This document shows, piece by piece, positions 7,572-18,399 of a DNA stretch of 64,000 bases. Under the pieces are notes generated by a model. The model saw only the letters and a program-made list of their open reading frames with translations. It was not told the origin of the DNA and did not search any database. The number at the start of each line of letters is the position of its first letter. Position 1 is the first letter of the stretch. Source of the DNA: Trichomonas vaginalis G3. Lineage: Eukaryota > Parabasalia > Trichomonadida > Trichomonadidae. The stretch spans positions 3,667,962 through 3,731,961 of the forward strand of contig NC_067208.1 in the NCBI RefSeq assembly GCF_026262505.1, given 5' to 3'. Both the position numbers and the translations under genes were made by a program.

Positions 7572-8156
7572 TTAAAATGGTATGCCATATAGCTTCTTGA
7601 ATTTGTTAAGAAGTATTCGAACGTGTTTTCCATCTGTATCTCTAGTGTTTACATATGCATAGCCTTCCTTAGTAAAACATACTAGTAATTTTCTATAGTT
7701 TACGCCGGTATAAAAGTAGAAAGAGTCCTGTTCTTCGCTATAGTAGTAAAACTCAAACGTATGCTTGCCATAGTCTGTAATTTCAATTGCTTCATCTTCT
7801 AGTTCGTCGACAAATTCGAATACAATATCTCTAAATTTGCTTTTGTTCTTATTGTTTTCAGAACGAGTAACCCAACGTAAGTTTTCAAGTCTATTGTCGT
7901 TTCTTATATGGTTTATATGGTCTACAAAAGGTAAATTGTTAGGATTCGGTATAAAATGAGTTGCAATGACAACATGTTTAAAATAGTGTTTTCCACCCAG
8001 ATTCATCATAGCATATCCGTCATTTTGCTCCCATCCGCTTAAAACTCTTTTTGTCTCTTTGTTTCTGACTTCAAATGACTCACAACAGTGAATTTCATAT
8101 TTCTCATCTAACAAACAAGTTTCCCAACGGTCTTTTCCAACAAACTCAGCGTACAT
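7572..8156 (-). CDS. HNH homing-type endonuclease (copy A, second copy)
   Basis: 194 aa, with the same NUMOD4-like and HNH_3 layout as the gene at 45-629 and nearly identical to it except around residues 48-58. It lies between the helicase and 139-aa genes, where B and C have only 39 and 37 bp. It is therefore an extra gene inserted here, with empty sites at 26653-26691 and 54406-54442. It brings its own AT block and TAAA stop. No intron or intein features are seen. Confidence 0.85.
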   Translation of the reverse strand: MYAEFVGKDRWETCLLDEKYEIHCCESFEVRNKETKRVLSGWEQNDGYAMMNLGGKHYFKHVVIATHFIPNPNNLPFVDHINHIRNDNRLENLRWVTRSENNKNKSKFRDIVFEFVDELEDEAIEITDYGKHTFEFYYYSEEQDSFYFYTGVNYRKLLVCFTKEGYAYVNTRDTDGKHVRILLNKFKKLYGIPF

Positions 8157-8189
8157 TTCAAATAAAATAAAAAATATTTTTTTTAAAAT

Positions 8190-9426
8190 TTACTCAGAAA
8201 AATTTTTCTTTGTATATACACCATTCTGTACGTCTAAAAGACTTTTGACATTTGCCAAGAATGTTCGTTTAGACGCTGTCATATAACCATATTCTTGACA
8301 ATACTGTTTATACGAATCGTACAATGACCTTTCATCTAAACACTCAAAGTCAGTCTCATCTATAAACAGTTCATATACACTCTTGTTTGCTTCTAACAAT
8401 GTTTGTCTCTCTTCGGTATGTGGAATTTGTCTTGGATTGAACTTAGAAATATCTAATGTCATGAAATATGAGAACAAGTGGTTGTAAAAGTTAGGTGTCA
8501 AAGTTTCTGCTAAGTCGTCAAAATATTCTGTATCTTGCATATGAGCTTCTGACGTTCTGACAACTACATATCTTCTGTCAGAACTTTCTAACTTCATCGG
8601 AACGGCGTTGTTTGAAACCATGACGAAGTTTGCAACATTTTCACAAACTCTTTGGTCTCTATACTTTCTTTCAACAACTCCAACTTTGTCTGTTATAAGA
8701 CTCTTCAAAGCATCCGAGTTCAAAACTTTTGTTGTATCTATACTTTGAAGTTCGTTACATACTATAAGTTTCATATTCTCTATTGAAGAGTTAAATTTAC
8801 CGCAGATGTTTTCTAAGTTTGTCATATTCGGATTCGAATAGCCCTCTAACAGTTTGCATAAGATATCTGTAAAGAAAGTGTTCTTACCTGTTCCTTGTTT
8901 TCCAATTATGATGAGAGCAGTTTCATTTTTAGCACTTGGATGTTGTAAGATGTTTGCAAACCAACATAAGATATACTCATAGACTCTTTCGTTTCCATTG
9001 CATATAATTTCTTTGACATGGTCTAACCAAGCTTCTATAACATTTTCTTTCCATTCTACTTGTTCGTATTTATATCCAGTGAAGATAGAATAGAAGTTTG
9101 GAGATGGTGTATAGAACTTTATACCACGAACTGAAAAATCTTCTAACTTTGACAATAAGATATCCCAAGCATCTAACATCTTCATACCAACTTGTACGAC
9201 TTTTATTTTCTTAAGTTTCTGTTTACATTCTTGTTCTGAAACTATTGTCGCTCTTGGTTTGTTAAAGACTACATCCCATTCTTTCATGACATAACATTCT
9301 GGGGCAAGAGTCGACATAAATGACTAAACGTTTCAAATTCTCGACTGCTTTGTTATAGTCTCTAAATGGACACATATTTCTGAACGCTTGGAAGTCATAA
9401 AAATCTGAAACGTCTATTCTGTACAT
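8190..9426 (-). pseudogene. SF3 (D5-like) helicase (copy A, broken)
   Basis: Same protein as the whole copy at 25417-26652. The ATPase core is present here, including GKQGTGKNTF, KLIVCNEL and NFVMVSNN. This copy has about one break. It lies downstream of the capsid genes in element order and just before the inserted HNH gene. Confidence 0.8.
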
Positions 9427-9455
9427 TTTTTTATAAAAATAAAAAAAATATTTTT

Positions 9456-10261
9456 TTATTCTTGAGCTATTTGTTGCATTTGTTCCATTTGTTGCATTTG
9501 TTGTTCTTGAGCTATTTGTTGTTGAAGTTGTTCTTGTAATACAATACTTTCACCAGTTGCATCTTCCAATTCGAAACTTTCTGCCGTCATTGACAATACA
9601 TAGGACATAAAAGTTTTACAGGAACAAAGTTTGCGTCAACTAAGGTTAAGTTTATGTTTGCTAAAGTGTTTGAGTTTACTAAAGCTGAAAACTCTGCATT
9701 CGAATGAACAATAGGCAAACCAGCAGAGAATGTGTTGTTTATACGCATGAGTATCTTTTGGTCATAGTAGTTTCTGTCGACATTCGAATAGCACTTTGAA
9801 CCTAAGTTTGAAACAATATATTAAAATAGGTGTACTTAAAGTCAATGGAACAGACATTCCTTGTATGACACCTTTTCCTGTTATAGGAAACTGTTGGTAG
9901 TAAAAACCAGATATAAGTTTTGTATTATAGCTCATATCGTTTATACTAAACTCAGTCGGACATCCAAACATAATGAAACCTGCTCTAGTTGCAGCACATG
10001 TTACATCCGTCCTTAAAGTATTAAATAAGTCAACAAAACCTGTTGGTGGTATATCTGAGTAAGTATCTTCAAAGGAGTATTTTTTACCATTCACAACAAT
10101 AAAATCTTCTGGTGTCAAAAGAGCAAAAGGCTTTAGTCGTCATCGTGTTTAAGGTCAGTTTACAATATCGTCCTTGAGGACTTTGTAAGTTTGTTGTTAT
10201 AGAATTATATGACTCAGGGTTTTTAGTCGTAATAGTATAAACCACTATGTCTTCTGCCATT
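9456..10261 (-). pseudogene. Candidate minor capsid protein (copy A, broken)
   Basis: Counterpart of 24562-25385. It has a beta-rich body and a Gln/Glu/Met-rich tail that varies in repeat number between copies. Broken, about two or three times. See the copy-B entry for the reasoning on function. Confidence 0.6.
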
Positions 10262-10501
10262 TACATATATTTAAAAGTTTTTCTGAAAGTGGAGAAGAAA
10301 CTTCATCTAAACTTTCACATGGCGTTTCTTGAAGTTCTCTGTCTAAGAAGTTCAAATATTTTGTAAAGACATAGAACTTTCCTTTGTCTACACGAACAAA
10401 CAAAACAGGGTCTTTCATATCGTTCAAAAGTGTGTAAAGTCCTTTACATGAAATAAAGTCTATATTGTTTTTCTTCAACATCTTTCAAGAAGTTTTGACA
10501 T
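10262..10501 (-). pseudogene. Small 76-aa conserved protein (copy A, broken)
   Basis: Counterpart of the whole gene at 24321-24551. About one break, towards the end. It abuts the minor capsid gene. Function not recognised. Confidence 0.45.
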
Positions 10502-10507
10502 TTTTAC

Positions 10508-11088
10508 TTAGCAAGTAAATTTTAATGAAATGTTGTGGTCGTCAAATATTTTTATGACGTCTGGGAAACTATATTTTAAGTTCAACGTTTCACCTCCTTT
10601 CATAACGTATATCTTGTCAATGACATTGTATGAAACACCACAGCAAGCAATGTCGGGTTCTATTTCTTTGATGTTTATATCGTCTGCCTCTGTCAAAAGT
10701 TTCAATAGTTCTTTCAAAATTTCATGAGGTGCGATGACATATGAGTTCACTTTTACAGGGTTGTGCTCAACCAAGTTTAACATTATACCAAAGCTTGACA
10801 AATCTTCTCCTGAGTTTTAAGTTTGTCTTTAAGTTGTTGGTAGTCATTTCGAATATCTGCAACAGAACTTAAGTCTCTGCTAACTTCAGGATATGTTGGT
10901 TGTTCTTTTACAGGAACTATTGTTATACCATCTTCGTCTTCGTATGGTTTCCCCACTTCAACATCTCTGTCTTTGACATTGACAACAACACTTTGACTGT
11001 TTGTTTGAGTTGGTGAATTTAACTTCACATCTGCCACCGCCATTAAACCTTTTGAAACACTTACGCTTCTATTTTTCGGAAATGACAT
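10508..11088 (-). pseudogene. 190-aa conserved protein (copy A, broken about once)
   Basis: Starts MSFPKNRSVSV. A low-complexity N-terminal third precedes a coiled-coil-like stretch (VADIRNDYQQLKDKLKTQEK) and a compact C-terminal domain with a CC pair. Not recognised. It is divergent from the 139-aa gene at 11107 across about 18 bp. Counterparts at 23738-24316 and 51737-52318. Confidence 0.5.
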
Positions 11089-11106
11089 TTTACTTAGAAT
11101 AAAAAG

Positions 11107-11525
11107 ATGGACGTATTTGAGTATCTCTTCGAATTGAAGCAAAACAAAGTTTACACACACAAACAATACAAGTTCATTGACAGAGTAGTTCTTTATACAA
11201 ACAATGGAAAATGTTATAGAATAGCAGTCTTTGCTGAACCAAAATATTTTCATAAAGCAAAGAAAGTTGGTATAACTGAATGGTGAAAGTTCTTGACGTT
11301 GACAAAAATATAACAACAAAACTGACCGATATTTCTAAAGGTAAGTTTATAATACAATTTTATGTCAAAACTGGCGTACTGTCAATATTTGACGGAGAGA
11401 AGTCAGTTCAAGAACAACTTACTGACCTGCTGCCAAAATCTGCTCGATGGAAGCTGTCGTTATACCAATCTGAGGAGCCCCAGCAGGTTTCATCGAACGA
11501 ATTTTCAAAAGAGCATCTTCCGTGA
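11107..11525 (+). pseudogene. Small antisense-overlapping 139-aa protein (copy A, broken)
   Basis: Counterpart of the whole gene at 23300-23719. Its last 35 codons lie antisense to the end of the capsid gene. About one break. Function not recognised. Confidence 0.5.
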
Positions 11526-13024
11526 AAAGTGCTATTGGTTTTGTAAACTTCTTGCTTTCAATTCATCTGGACCGTCTCTGTCACCAGTATATTGTATTTG
11601 AACTGTACCAACAGTTGAAATACCACCCATAAAGTCTTCTGAGTCAGCAAATGGAATGCCAAGCCAAAAGTTTGAACGGTCTCCATTTGTATATTGAGTG
11701 TTTTGAGCTCCTGTATGGGTCCATACTTTCACATATGGCATAATAGAACTTTGCATTTCAGGGTTAATGGTTGTTGTGAAGTTGTTGTTAAAGTTCATAG
11801 CATCTAATGTCAAGTTGTATGACCTCATATCCTCAACTGTAGAATATTCTTCTCTTGGATAGTATTTGCCATCTATGTTTATATGATATTTAATACCAGG
11901 GTTGTAGAAACAAGAATAGTCATTTATAGTTCGTCTGAACAGTACAAACATAGTATCTGCATGTTTCATTGCAGTTGTTAAAGCAATATCTGTTCTTGCA
12001 CCTGGGTCAGCACTTTGGTTTCCAACTTCACCTGCAAAGTCTTTGACAGATATTTGGTGTATAGGGAACATAAGTGGAACTGCAATATATTTGGCAGCTA
12101 AAGCATTTGAAATATCTGGGTCCAACATATAGACTGCAAGTCTGCTTTCTATTCTCTTGCATTCAAATTTTTCGCATGTGAACTTAACTGGTCCCAAGCA
12201 GTTCCAGCAGCATTGAAGTAGTAGTTTACTTCAGTGTTGAGGTTTGAGAAACCAAAGTCTAAGTCAACTTTGTCTTTGCAAAATTCGGCGAATGACGTTT
12301 GATTTGCTCCCTTTACGTCTGTAAGAGTGAATGGGTCTTGCGTTGGTGCAATGACTAAGTTATTTTTGCTTGGAGTAAGTTCGATAGAAATTTTTCCTGC
12401 CCAGTTTGGCAAGTATCTTAAAAACCTGAAGATGAGGAAAGATGACAAAGGAACTCTAAGTTTCAATTTTACTTTGGTTACTGCTGCTGCAGTTTGTCCA
12501 GAAAGGTCAACATAAACTCCTGGAACGTTAGGGTCAAGTCTTCTTATTTTCTCAATAGTTGCATACTGGTCTGTTTGTTCTCTAGCTTGTGGTTGTACTG
12601 AGTTTCTCAAAGCGAACCATTCATAGTTTGCCCATGTTACTGTTTGAACTAAGTCAGAGTTAGAATATATCTTATATCCCATGAAAACTTCTGGAGCATA
12701 TTGGTATCCGACATAGAAAATTCCATTGCAACCTTTCTTGTCAGACAACTTGGCAGAAGGTTTTATTTCAATGTCTTGTTCCATGTATAAGAAAGAGTTG
12801 TCAATAGAAATAATATGAAACCTGTCGCAAGCAATATCTACTGTTGTTGAAGAACCTTCTCCAAACTCACCTACGTTTCCATAAGAAACAGCAGTTGTAT
12901 ATTCGTAAGTTCCAGGAACTATTTCTGACCTTCTAATGGCATTGTCGCATTCGTTATACCATTCGGAAACATTTCCATTCATGGCATCCAAAACTGTTGG
13001 CGTTATATTCTGAGCGGCGTACAT
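11419..13024 (-). pseudogene. Candidate major capsid protein (copy A, broken)
   Basis: Counterpart of the whole 534-aa copy at 21802-23406 and almost identical except for a patch of about 20 residues near residue 235. That patch agrees with C and differs from B. About one or two breaks. Confidence 0.7.
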
Positions 13025-13056
13025 TTCATATGAGTAAAAATATAGAATAGTTGGAT

Positions 13057-16000
13057 TTATATGTCATAATAGAACCCACTCCGACCAAGCTTTACTTTCT
13101 TCCTGACTGAGTTTTTAACTCTTCTTTTTCCTTCATTGCCACTACTTTCACTAGATGAAGTTACTTCTTCACTACTTTCACTTTGTTCTACTCTTCTCTT
13201 CTTCTTTGGTGTCGCTTTTGGTAACTTGCCCTCTGCTTCAAGTTGTTGCATCTTTGCCTCATGTTCACCTAGTATGTTGTAAATTTCCCATGTCCTTTTT
13301 GCCTTTGGGCTCTGGTCGCCCATCTCAGGTAACCTATATCCTAGAAAGAGTTTGTCATAGTTTGTATTTGAGTCTTTGCGTATTGTTTGCATGACTCTGT
13401 CCTGAGTTTCCGGTTCAAGCTCTTCAAACAGTGCCTGTCCATATGGAATAAGCTCGTTTCCAAATATATGTTTTTGTAGCCATTCTGGTTTTCTTTCCAT
13501 GTTACCAACTATATCTTTTGTGAATGGGAAAGCTTTTACCCAATCTTTCAGTCTTGCGTCGTTTATTTCTGTAGTTGGTTTTATTTTGTCAAGGAACATG
13601 TTTTTCAATACTAACATTTCATTTGGTACTGTCCATTTGAGTTTTCTTAAATATTCATCCCTTCTCAGTTCATCGTCTGCAAAGTAAGTTTTTATGACAT
13701 TTTGTAAACTTTCGTTTGCAAGGTCATGTACAATAGGTTCTCTTCCTTCTCCCTCTCTAACTTTCTTTCTAAACTCTTCACCAAATATACCATCTCTATG
13801 GTTCTGTGTAGTTCTTTGAGATAAATGTTCTAGAACGTCAGGTGTTATATTTCCATCAGCCATGTTCATTTCATACTGGTTCAAAATATCTGCATCTTTC
13901 ATATCTTTCAATGGCATTAAAGCCGCGCTGAAAATACCAGCAATGTCTCGTTCACCATTGACTTCCATTGCGTCTACAACTTCTTGGAATTGAGGTTGTA
14001 AGTTTATGAACCACCTATCCGGGTTAGCTTTATGACCCCATCTCATTGTAGTTCCATCGTCTGCAGAAACAAAAGTAGGTTTGTTTCCATCTTGGCTAGG
14101 TTCTGAATGAACTTTAAACAATGTTTCATTTCTATATGTTTTCTTGAAATTTAACCTTTTATTTTCACCGAGTTCATCCGAAGATTGAACGTTAAATGCT
14201 CGTAAGTAAAAAGGGTTGTTGTATTTGTGTACATTTTCTTTCAGTGCTTCCATTCTATGCTGAATATTTTCATCTTGTGTTGGAGTCTTTTGTATGTCGG
14301 CAAACATTTTTCGATATTCTTCTACTATGTCAGCCGAATTTTTTTTAGACTCTTGGAAATATTCCATATTCTCCGCATACACTTGTTGAGGGTCAAGATT
14401 TTTCGGCTGTTCCAAATCTTCATCTAGTTCTGTGAAGTTAGTTTCCAAAGGAGTGACTTGTTCGTTTCCTTCAGGCTCTTCTAGCTGTTGTTGCTGAACT
14501 ATTTCTTCCATGTCTGGTTGTATCTGAACTAGTTCTTCCTGTGGAGTTTCTTGTACCTCATCTGCTGGCATTTCATATATTCCGAGACCGTTTTCAACAA
14601 GTTCCCTATTTAAGTCATTCGCATTCATAAGCCTTTGTTCTTTCGTTCCGTCTCTATTTTTTACGCGTTTCATGAAGATAGTTGAATTGTCATTTAGCTC
14701 TGACACCAAATATCTCGGAGTAAATTCGTTCATGTCATTTGGATGATATGCTATTAAATCATATCCCTTTGCGAGCTTGTATTTTCCAGGTTTGAAATTA
14801 TATCCGATTTGGTGTTGAGCCATAAAGCTAAATAGGTTCGGGTCAGTATTTCCTTCATTGAACTTTCTAATAGCTTCTTTATATCTGTCACTAAAGTCAA
14901 TAGTATCTGGGTAACCATAGTCTTCTTTAAGCATTTTTAAGAATTCTTGGTTTCCTTGTTCTCTACTTCTTTTATGTCCTTGCTCTGGTTGTGGTTGTTG
15001 TTGTGCTGGATTTTGAACTGTTGGTTGTTGTGTTGGTTGTTGTGCTGGATTTTGAACTGTTGGTTGTTGTGTTGGTTGTTGTGCTGGTTTTGGTGCATGC
15101 CTGTGTCTGTGTCCATGTGACGATGTAAATGTTTTAGGTAGTCCTGGTGCAGGTGCTTCTCTTGGAGGGTTTGGTGGTATATAAATTCCAACAGCTGGTA
15201 TATAAGTTCCACCAGCTGGCACATATGTTCCATCTGCAGCGTAATGTCCTACCTGACTTTTCGTTTTTAAGAAAGCATTTACTAGGTCTGTTTTGGTCTG
15301 TTGTAACTCTTTTTCTTGACTTTCCACAACAGTTGCTCTAACGGCGTCATAGGCACTTTGAACTGCCTGTCTCGTTGCTGCATCTGTTATTTTCGTCATA
15401 TTTTGTGCTACTTCTCTTAACTCTTTGTCGAAACCTTCAGACTTCAGTTTCTTTCCAGATGAGAAGTCGTTCACTAGTTTCACCTTACTATGAAGAGCTT
15501 CGAAGGCGTTCTTAAAGTCAGCATTTGTTAAAGCTTCATTTGAACTGTCTTCATCCGCTTGTATTTTTGTCCTTATTGACCCTATAAGCTGGGCTGCTTT
15601 AGCGTTGGCTTGGGCATCTAACCAGTCATTGTTAGCTTTTATATATTCTGCGCTTTTCATTGCCTTTTGCATGGCTGCGTCGTTATTTTTACTTTCTTGT
15701 GCTAAGTTTTCATACTGTACGGTTTGGTTTTGCAACTGTAAAAGTTTTTCTGCCTTTACATTTGCTTCAACTTCTTTTTTATACTCATCGCTATCCATAT
15801 ATGTCTTCAGGGCTTTTTGTTTTATCTCTTCATCTTTCAGTACTTTATATTGAGTAGTATGGTTTTTCAAATTTACAACATCTTGTTCCATTTTTGCTAC
15901 TTCTGCTGCTTTTTCTGACACTTTTTTCGCATATTCCTCTGTACTTAGTTCTTTCAGTTGTTCTTCTTTCTTCTTTTTCTCTACGTTTAACTCATTGAGT

Positions 16001-16373
16001 TTCTTTGTGTGTCTATCATATTCTAGTTTCTTTTCGTTTTCACTTATTTGCTTCTGTATGTCTATGTTTGACTTTTGACATCTGCTATTTGATTTTTGAG
16101 TGAACTCAAATTCATTTGACTTTGAGGGTTATAAGCTGTTCCGTCTGCAGCTCCACCATAGCCTGCCATTTTCGCTAAAAGTGCCGCTCTTAAACCTCCA
16201 CTCTGTGCACCAATGACTCGGTTTAAAAGCATAGGATTGCTTGACATTTGTTGCAACATAGTGGGGTCATTCAGCATTTGTTGTTGCAACTGTTGTTGTG
16301 GTGTCAGTCTTACTATTGGATGTTTCAATGCTCTCTTCCTCTTACGTATATTCTTACGTAGCTTACGTGGCAT
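13057..16373 (-). pseudogene. Large basic/coiled-coil structural-type protein (copy A, broken)
   Basis: About 1,100 codons from an ATG 40 bp inside the terminal repeat. Order: basic N-terminus (MPRKLRKNIRKRKRALKHP); Gln-rich stretch; long Ala/Lys/Glu coiled coil; short tandem GTYIPAG units; Pro/Gln repeats (QNPAQQPTQQPTV); a conserved globular C-terminal half; a Ser/Glu stretch and a basic end (VRKKVKLGRSGFYYDI). Basic ends and a coiled coil suit a core or DNA-condensing virion protein, but no known family is recognised. About one break here. The short repeats differ in number among A, B and C. Confidence 0.65.
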
Positions 16374-16375
16374 TT

Positions 16376-16462
16376 TAAGTGAAGTTAAAAAGCGGTTTTA
16401 TACTAAACATCTTCGGGGCTAGAGGGCACGAAGTGCCTGGAAGCCCCAATACCTTTTTTTTT
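16376..16462 (-). repeat. Terminal inverted repeat of copy A with hairpin tip
   Basis: Outward from the large-protein start: a short leader, then a 33-nt hairpin at 16415-16447 (outer arms GGGGCT/AGCCCC, inner arms GGCAC/GTGCC, loop gaa), then CAATACC and a T run. The mirror image opens copies B and C, which defines it as the element end. The exact last base is uncertain because of the T run. Confidence 0.85.
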
Positions 16463-16846
16463 CCTTCTTTTAAGAAACATCTTATTCTTTTATATTTTAT
16501 AACTTTTATATATAAACAATAAATTTTTTTAAAATTAGATTATATAATCTACTAAAATTTTTTATATTCTCTTCGAATTTTTCAAAAATTGCAAATATTT
16601 TGGTATATTGTCAACTTTCTGCATTTCACAGTCGTTGATATAGGAGCATCATATCAAAAAAATACCATGTAGCATAAGATGATGTCATTGCATATGCATA
16701 AATGTCATATTAATAATTGAATGCATTCACAACATATTAGAGGATATACCCTTATATCTCTTCTTAACTAGGTTGTTATATCTTTATCCAGTGCTGAGAT
16801 AATTACAAAGTTTTTATTCAGATAACCGTGATACCCCATCCTTAAA
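16463..16846. other. Spacer between copy A and host-like gene
   Basis: AT-rich sequence with no open frame of note and no recognisable repeat. Nothing supports a gene here. Confidence 0.6.
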
Positions 16847-17968
16847 AAATGCGAAGTCAAAAAGAATAGTCAAAAAGTGTAAATACAATAGTAAATATTA
16901 TTTTATCGAAATTCAAGCTTTCCTGTTTTATATTTTTCTCTCTATTTCTCACAAGGAATGGGAAGATTTCTTCGACTCTTCAATCAAATACGCGTCATAC
17001 AAAAAAGAAAACAAAAGACTCGAAGATAATTCACTTAACAGCTATTATATCTCTGATTGCCTGTTTATTCACCTTAATGAAACAGGTGCAGTCCGTATCA
17101 CAGACTCATCAAATACATATCTCAAATTCCTCATCGACACAAGCTCATTTGACGAATGTATGCACATGAGTGGAGGCGGTGGCTCTTTATGGGTATTTTG
17201 TACTAAAGGTGAGTGTGTTCAAGACAGAATCTGCAGCTTTGGCTCTAACTCAGTCAAATTTGGTGCTTATTGTTATATTGAAGTTTCAGATACATCTCCA
17301 TTTAAGAATTATCTCCTTGATTCAACAATTACTTCAAGTGGTGAAGAAAATCCAAAAGGAAGCAGAAATGTTTATTTATACAATGGTGAAATAAATATTA
17401 AATCAATCAATATTTCAAATTCAAAACTTGATGGCAAAAGTTCCTACTATGTTATTTATAGTTCTAACTCAAATACAACACTTTCAACATTTTCAAACAA
17501 CACAGATTCATATGAAACCTCAGTAGTTCATACTGCATTATCTATTATACCTGAAATTAAAACTATATTTTGTAATTACTTAGAAAATGAATGCCGTATC
17601 TTGATTTCCATTTATGGTATTAATCTCTTTATCAGTAATTGTAGTTTTATTAGTAATAACATTAAAGATTCGTATTTCCATTCAGTTTCAATAAAAATTC
17701 AAGTAAAAGGATGTTTTTTGACATTTCAGATCCTGACACAATTGGAAGTGTCATAATAACAGAGAATATAAGTTCAATTTATCCAGAAAATCATCATTTG
17801 TCTTCAGGTTTATGTTTTGCAAAACTAAAACTTGAATTTCCAGAAGAAAATAATCCAAAAACAGAAGAAAAAGAAGAAACTCTAAAAGAAGATTCAAATC
17901 TATATGGCAGTCCCAACGGGAACCGCGGTAATTTACCGAGGTTTCCGCACACCGGTTCCTTTTTTTAG
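16847..17968 (+). pseudogene. Decayed host surface-protein-like gene
   Basis: An open frame without an in-frame ATG runs from about 16847, through a hydrophobic stretch (AFLFYIFLSIS) that looks like a signal peptide, then HKEWEDFFDSS and a Ser/Asn/Tyr-rich body with beta-helix-like repeats (NVYLYNGEINIKSINISNSK). The first in-frame ATG is at 17160. At a T run near 17710 the frame shifts, and the same protein style continues (SVIITENISS) to about 17905. There it meets unrelated sequence and stops at 17968. The style resembles the large T. vaginalis Pmp-like/BspA-like surface families, but I cannot name the family. Lost start, one frameshift and a missing membrane anchor make it a host pseudogene. 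Confidence 0.55.
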
Positions 17969-18290
17969 GAATTTTTTAGATTAAAAAATATGCTTTGTAA
18001 ATCATTTTTTTGTAAATCGGCAAAAATTTGGAAATATTCTGACGACAATAAATCTGGGAATAGTATTTTAAATACGAGAACAACCTATTTAAAAGTGTTT
18101 CGCTCGATTTTGTATAATTTCAAATTTTCGCATATAGCTTTCCGTGAATTACCGTGATTTTACCGCCACATCAATAGTTTACGACACTTTTTCCGTAAAT
18201 TGAGTAGTTTACTGCACTTTTCCCGTAAAATTGAGTTACGGGAATCCGTAAGATTACCGTACCTCACTTCTAGTTGAAAATAGCATTAGT
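17905..18290. repeat. Interspersed sequence with ttccgtaa-type repeats
   Basis: Cuts into the end of the host gene. It contains several related short pieces such as CACTTTTTCCGTAAATTGAG and CACTTTTCCCGTAAAATTGAG. The inverse form (AATTACGGAAAAAGTGAG) occurs twice just right of copy B (44432-44541). B may have landed in or next to such a repeat. Confidence 0.4.
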
Positions 18291-18310
18291 ATATAATAAA
18301 TAGATATATT

Positions 18311-18376
18311 AAAAAAAAAGGGATTGGGGCTTCCAGGCGCGTTGCGCCCTCTAGCCCCGAAGATGTTTAGTATAAA
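18311..18376 (+). repeat. Left terminal inverted repeat of copy B
   Basis: An A run, GGGATT, then a hairpin at 18326-18358 with outer arms GGGGCT/AGCCCC and inner arms GGCGC/GCGCC. The inner arms differ from those in A and C (GGCAC/GTGCC) on both sides at once, so pairing is kept. It is followed by the shared GAAGATGTTTAGTATAA. It pairs with the right end at 44325-44390. Confidence 0.85.
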
Positions 18377-18399
18377 ACCGCTTTTTAACTTCACTTAAA

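Larger units (their letters stand above)
1..16462 (-). mobile_element. Polinton/Maverick copy A (partial, cut by window edge)
   Basis: This giant virus-like element reads leftward from its terminal repeat at about 16376-16462 and continues past base 1. It carries capsid-like genes, a packaging ATPase, an SF3 helicase, KilA-N genes and two HNH genes in the same order as copies B and C. The parts and the hairpin-tipped terminal repeat are seen directly; the family name rests on the Polinton gene set (ATPase, capsid genes, and PolB and integrase in the sister copies). It is lightly decayed, with roughly five to eight breaks, all in its right half. Near-identity to B and C suggests a recent insertion. 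Integrase and polymerase would lie outside the window. Confidence 0.9.
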
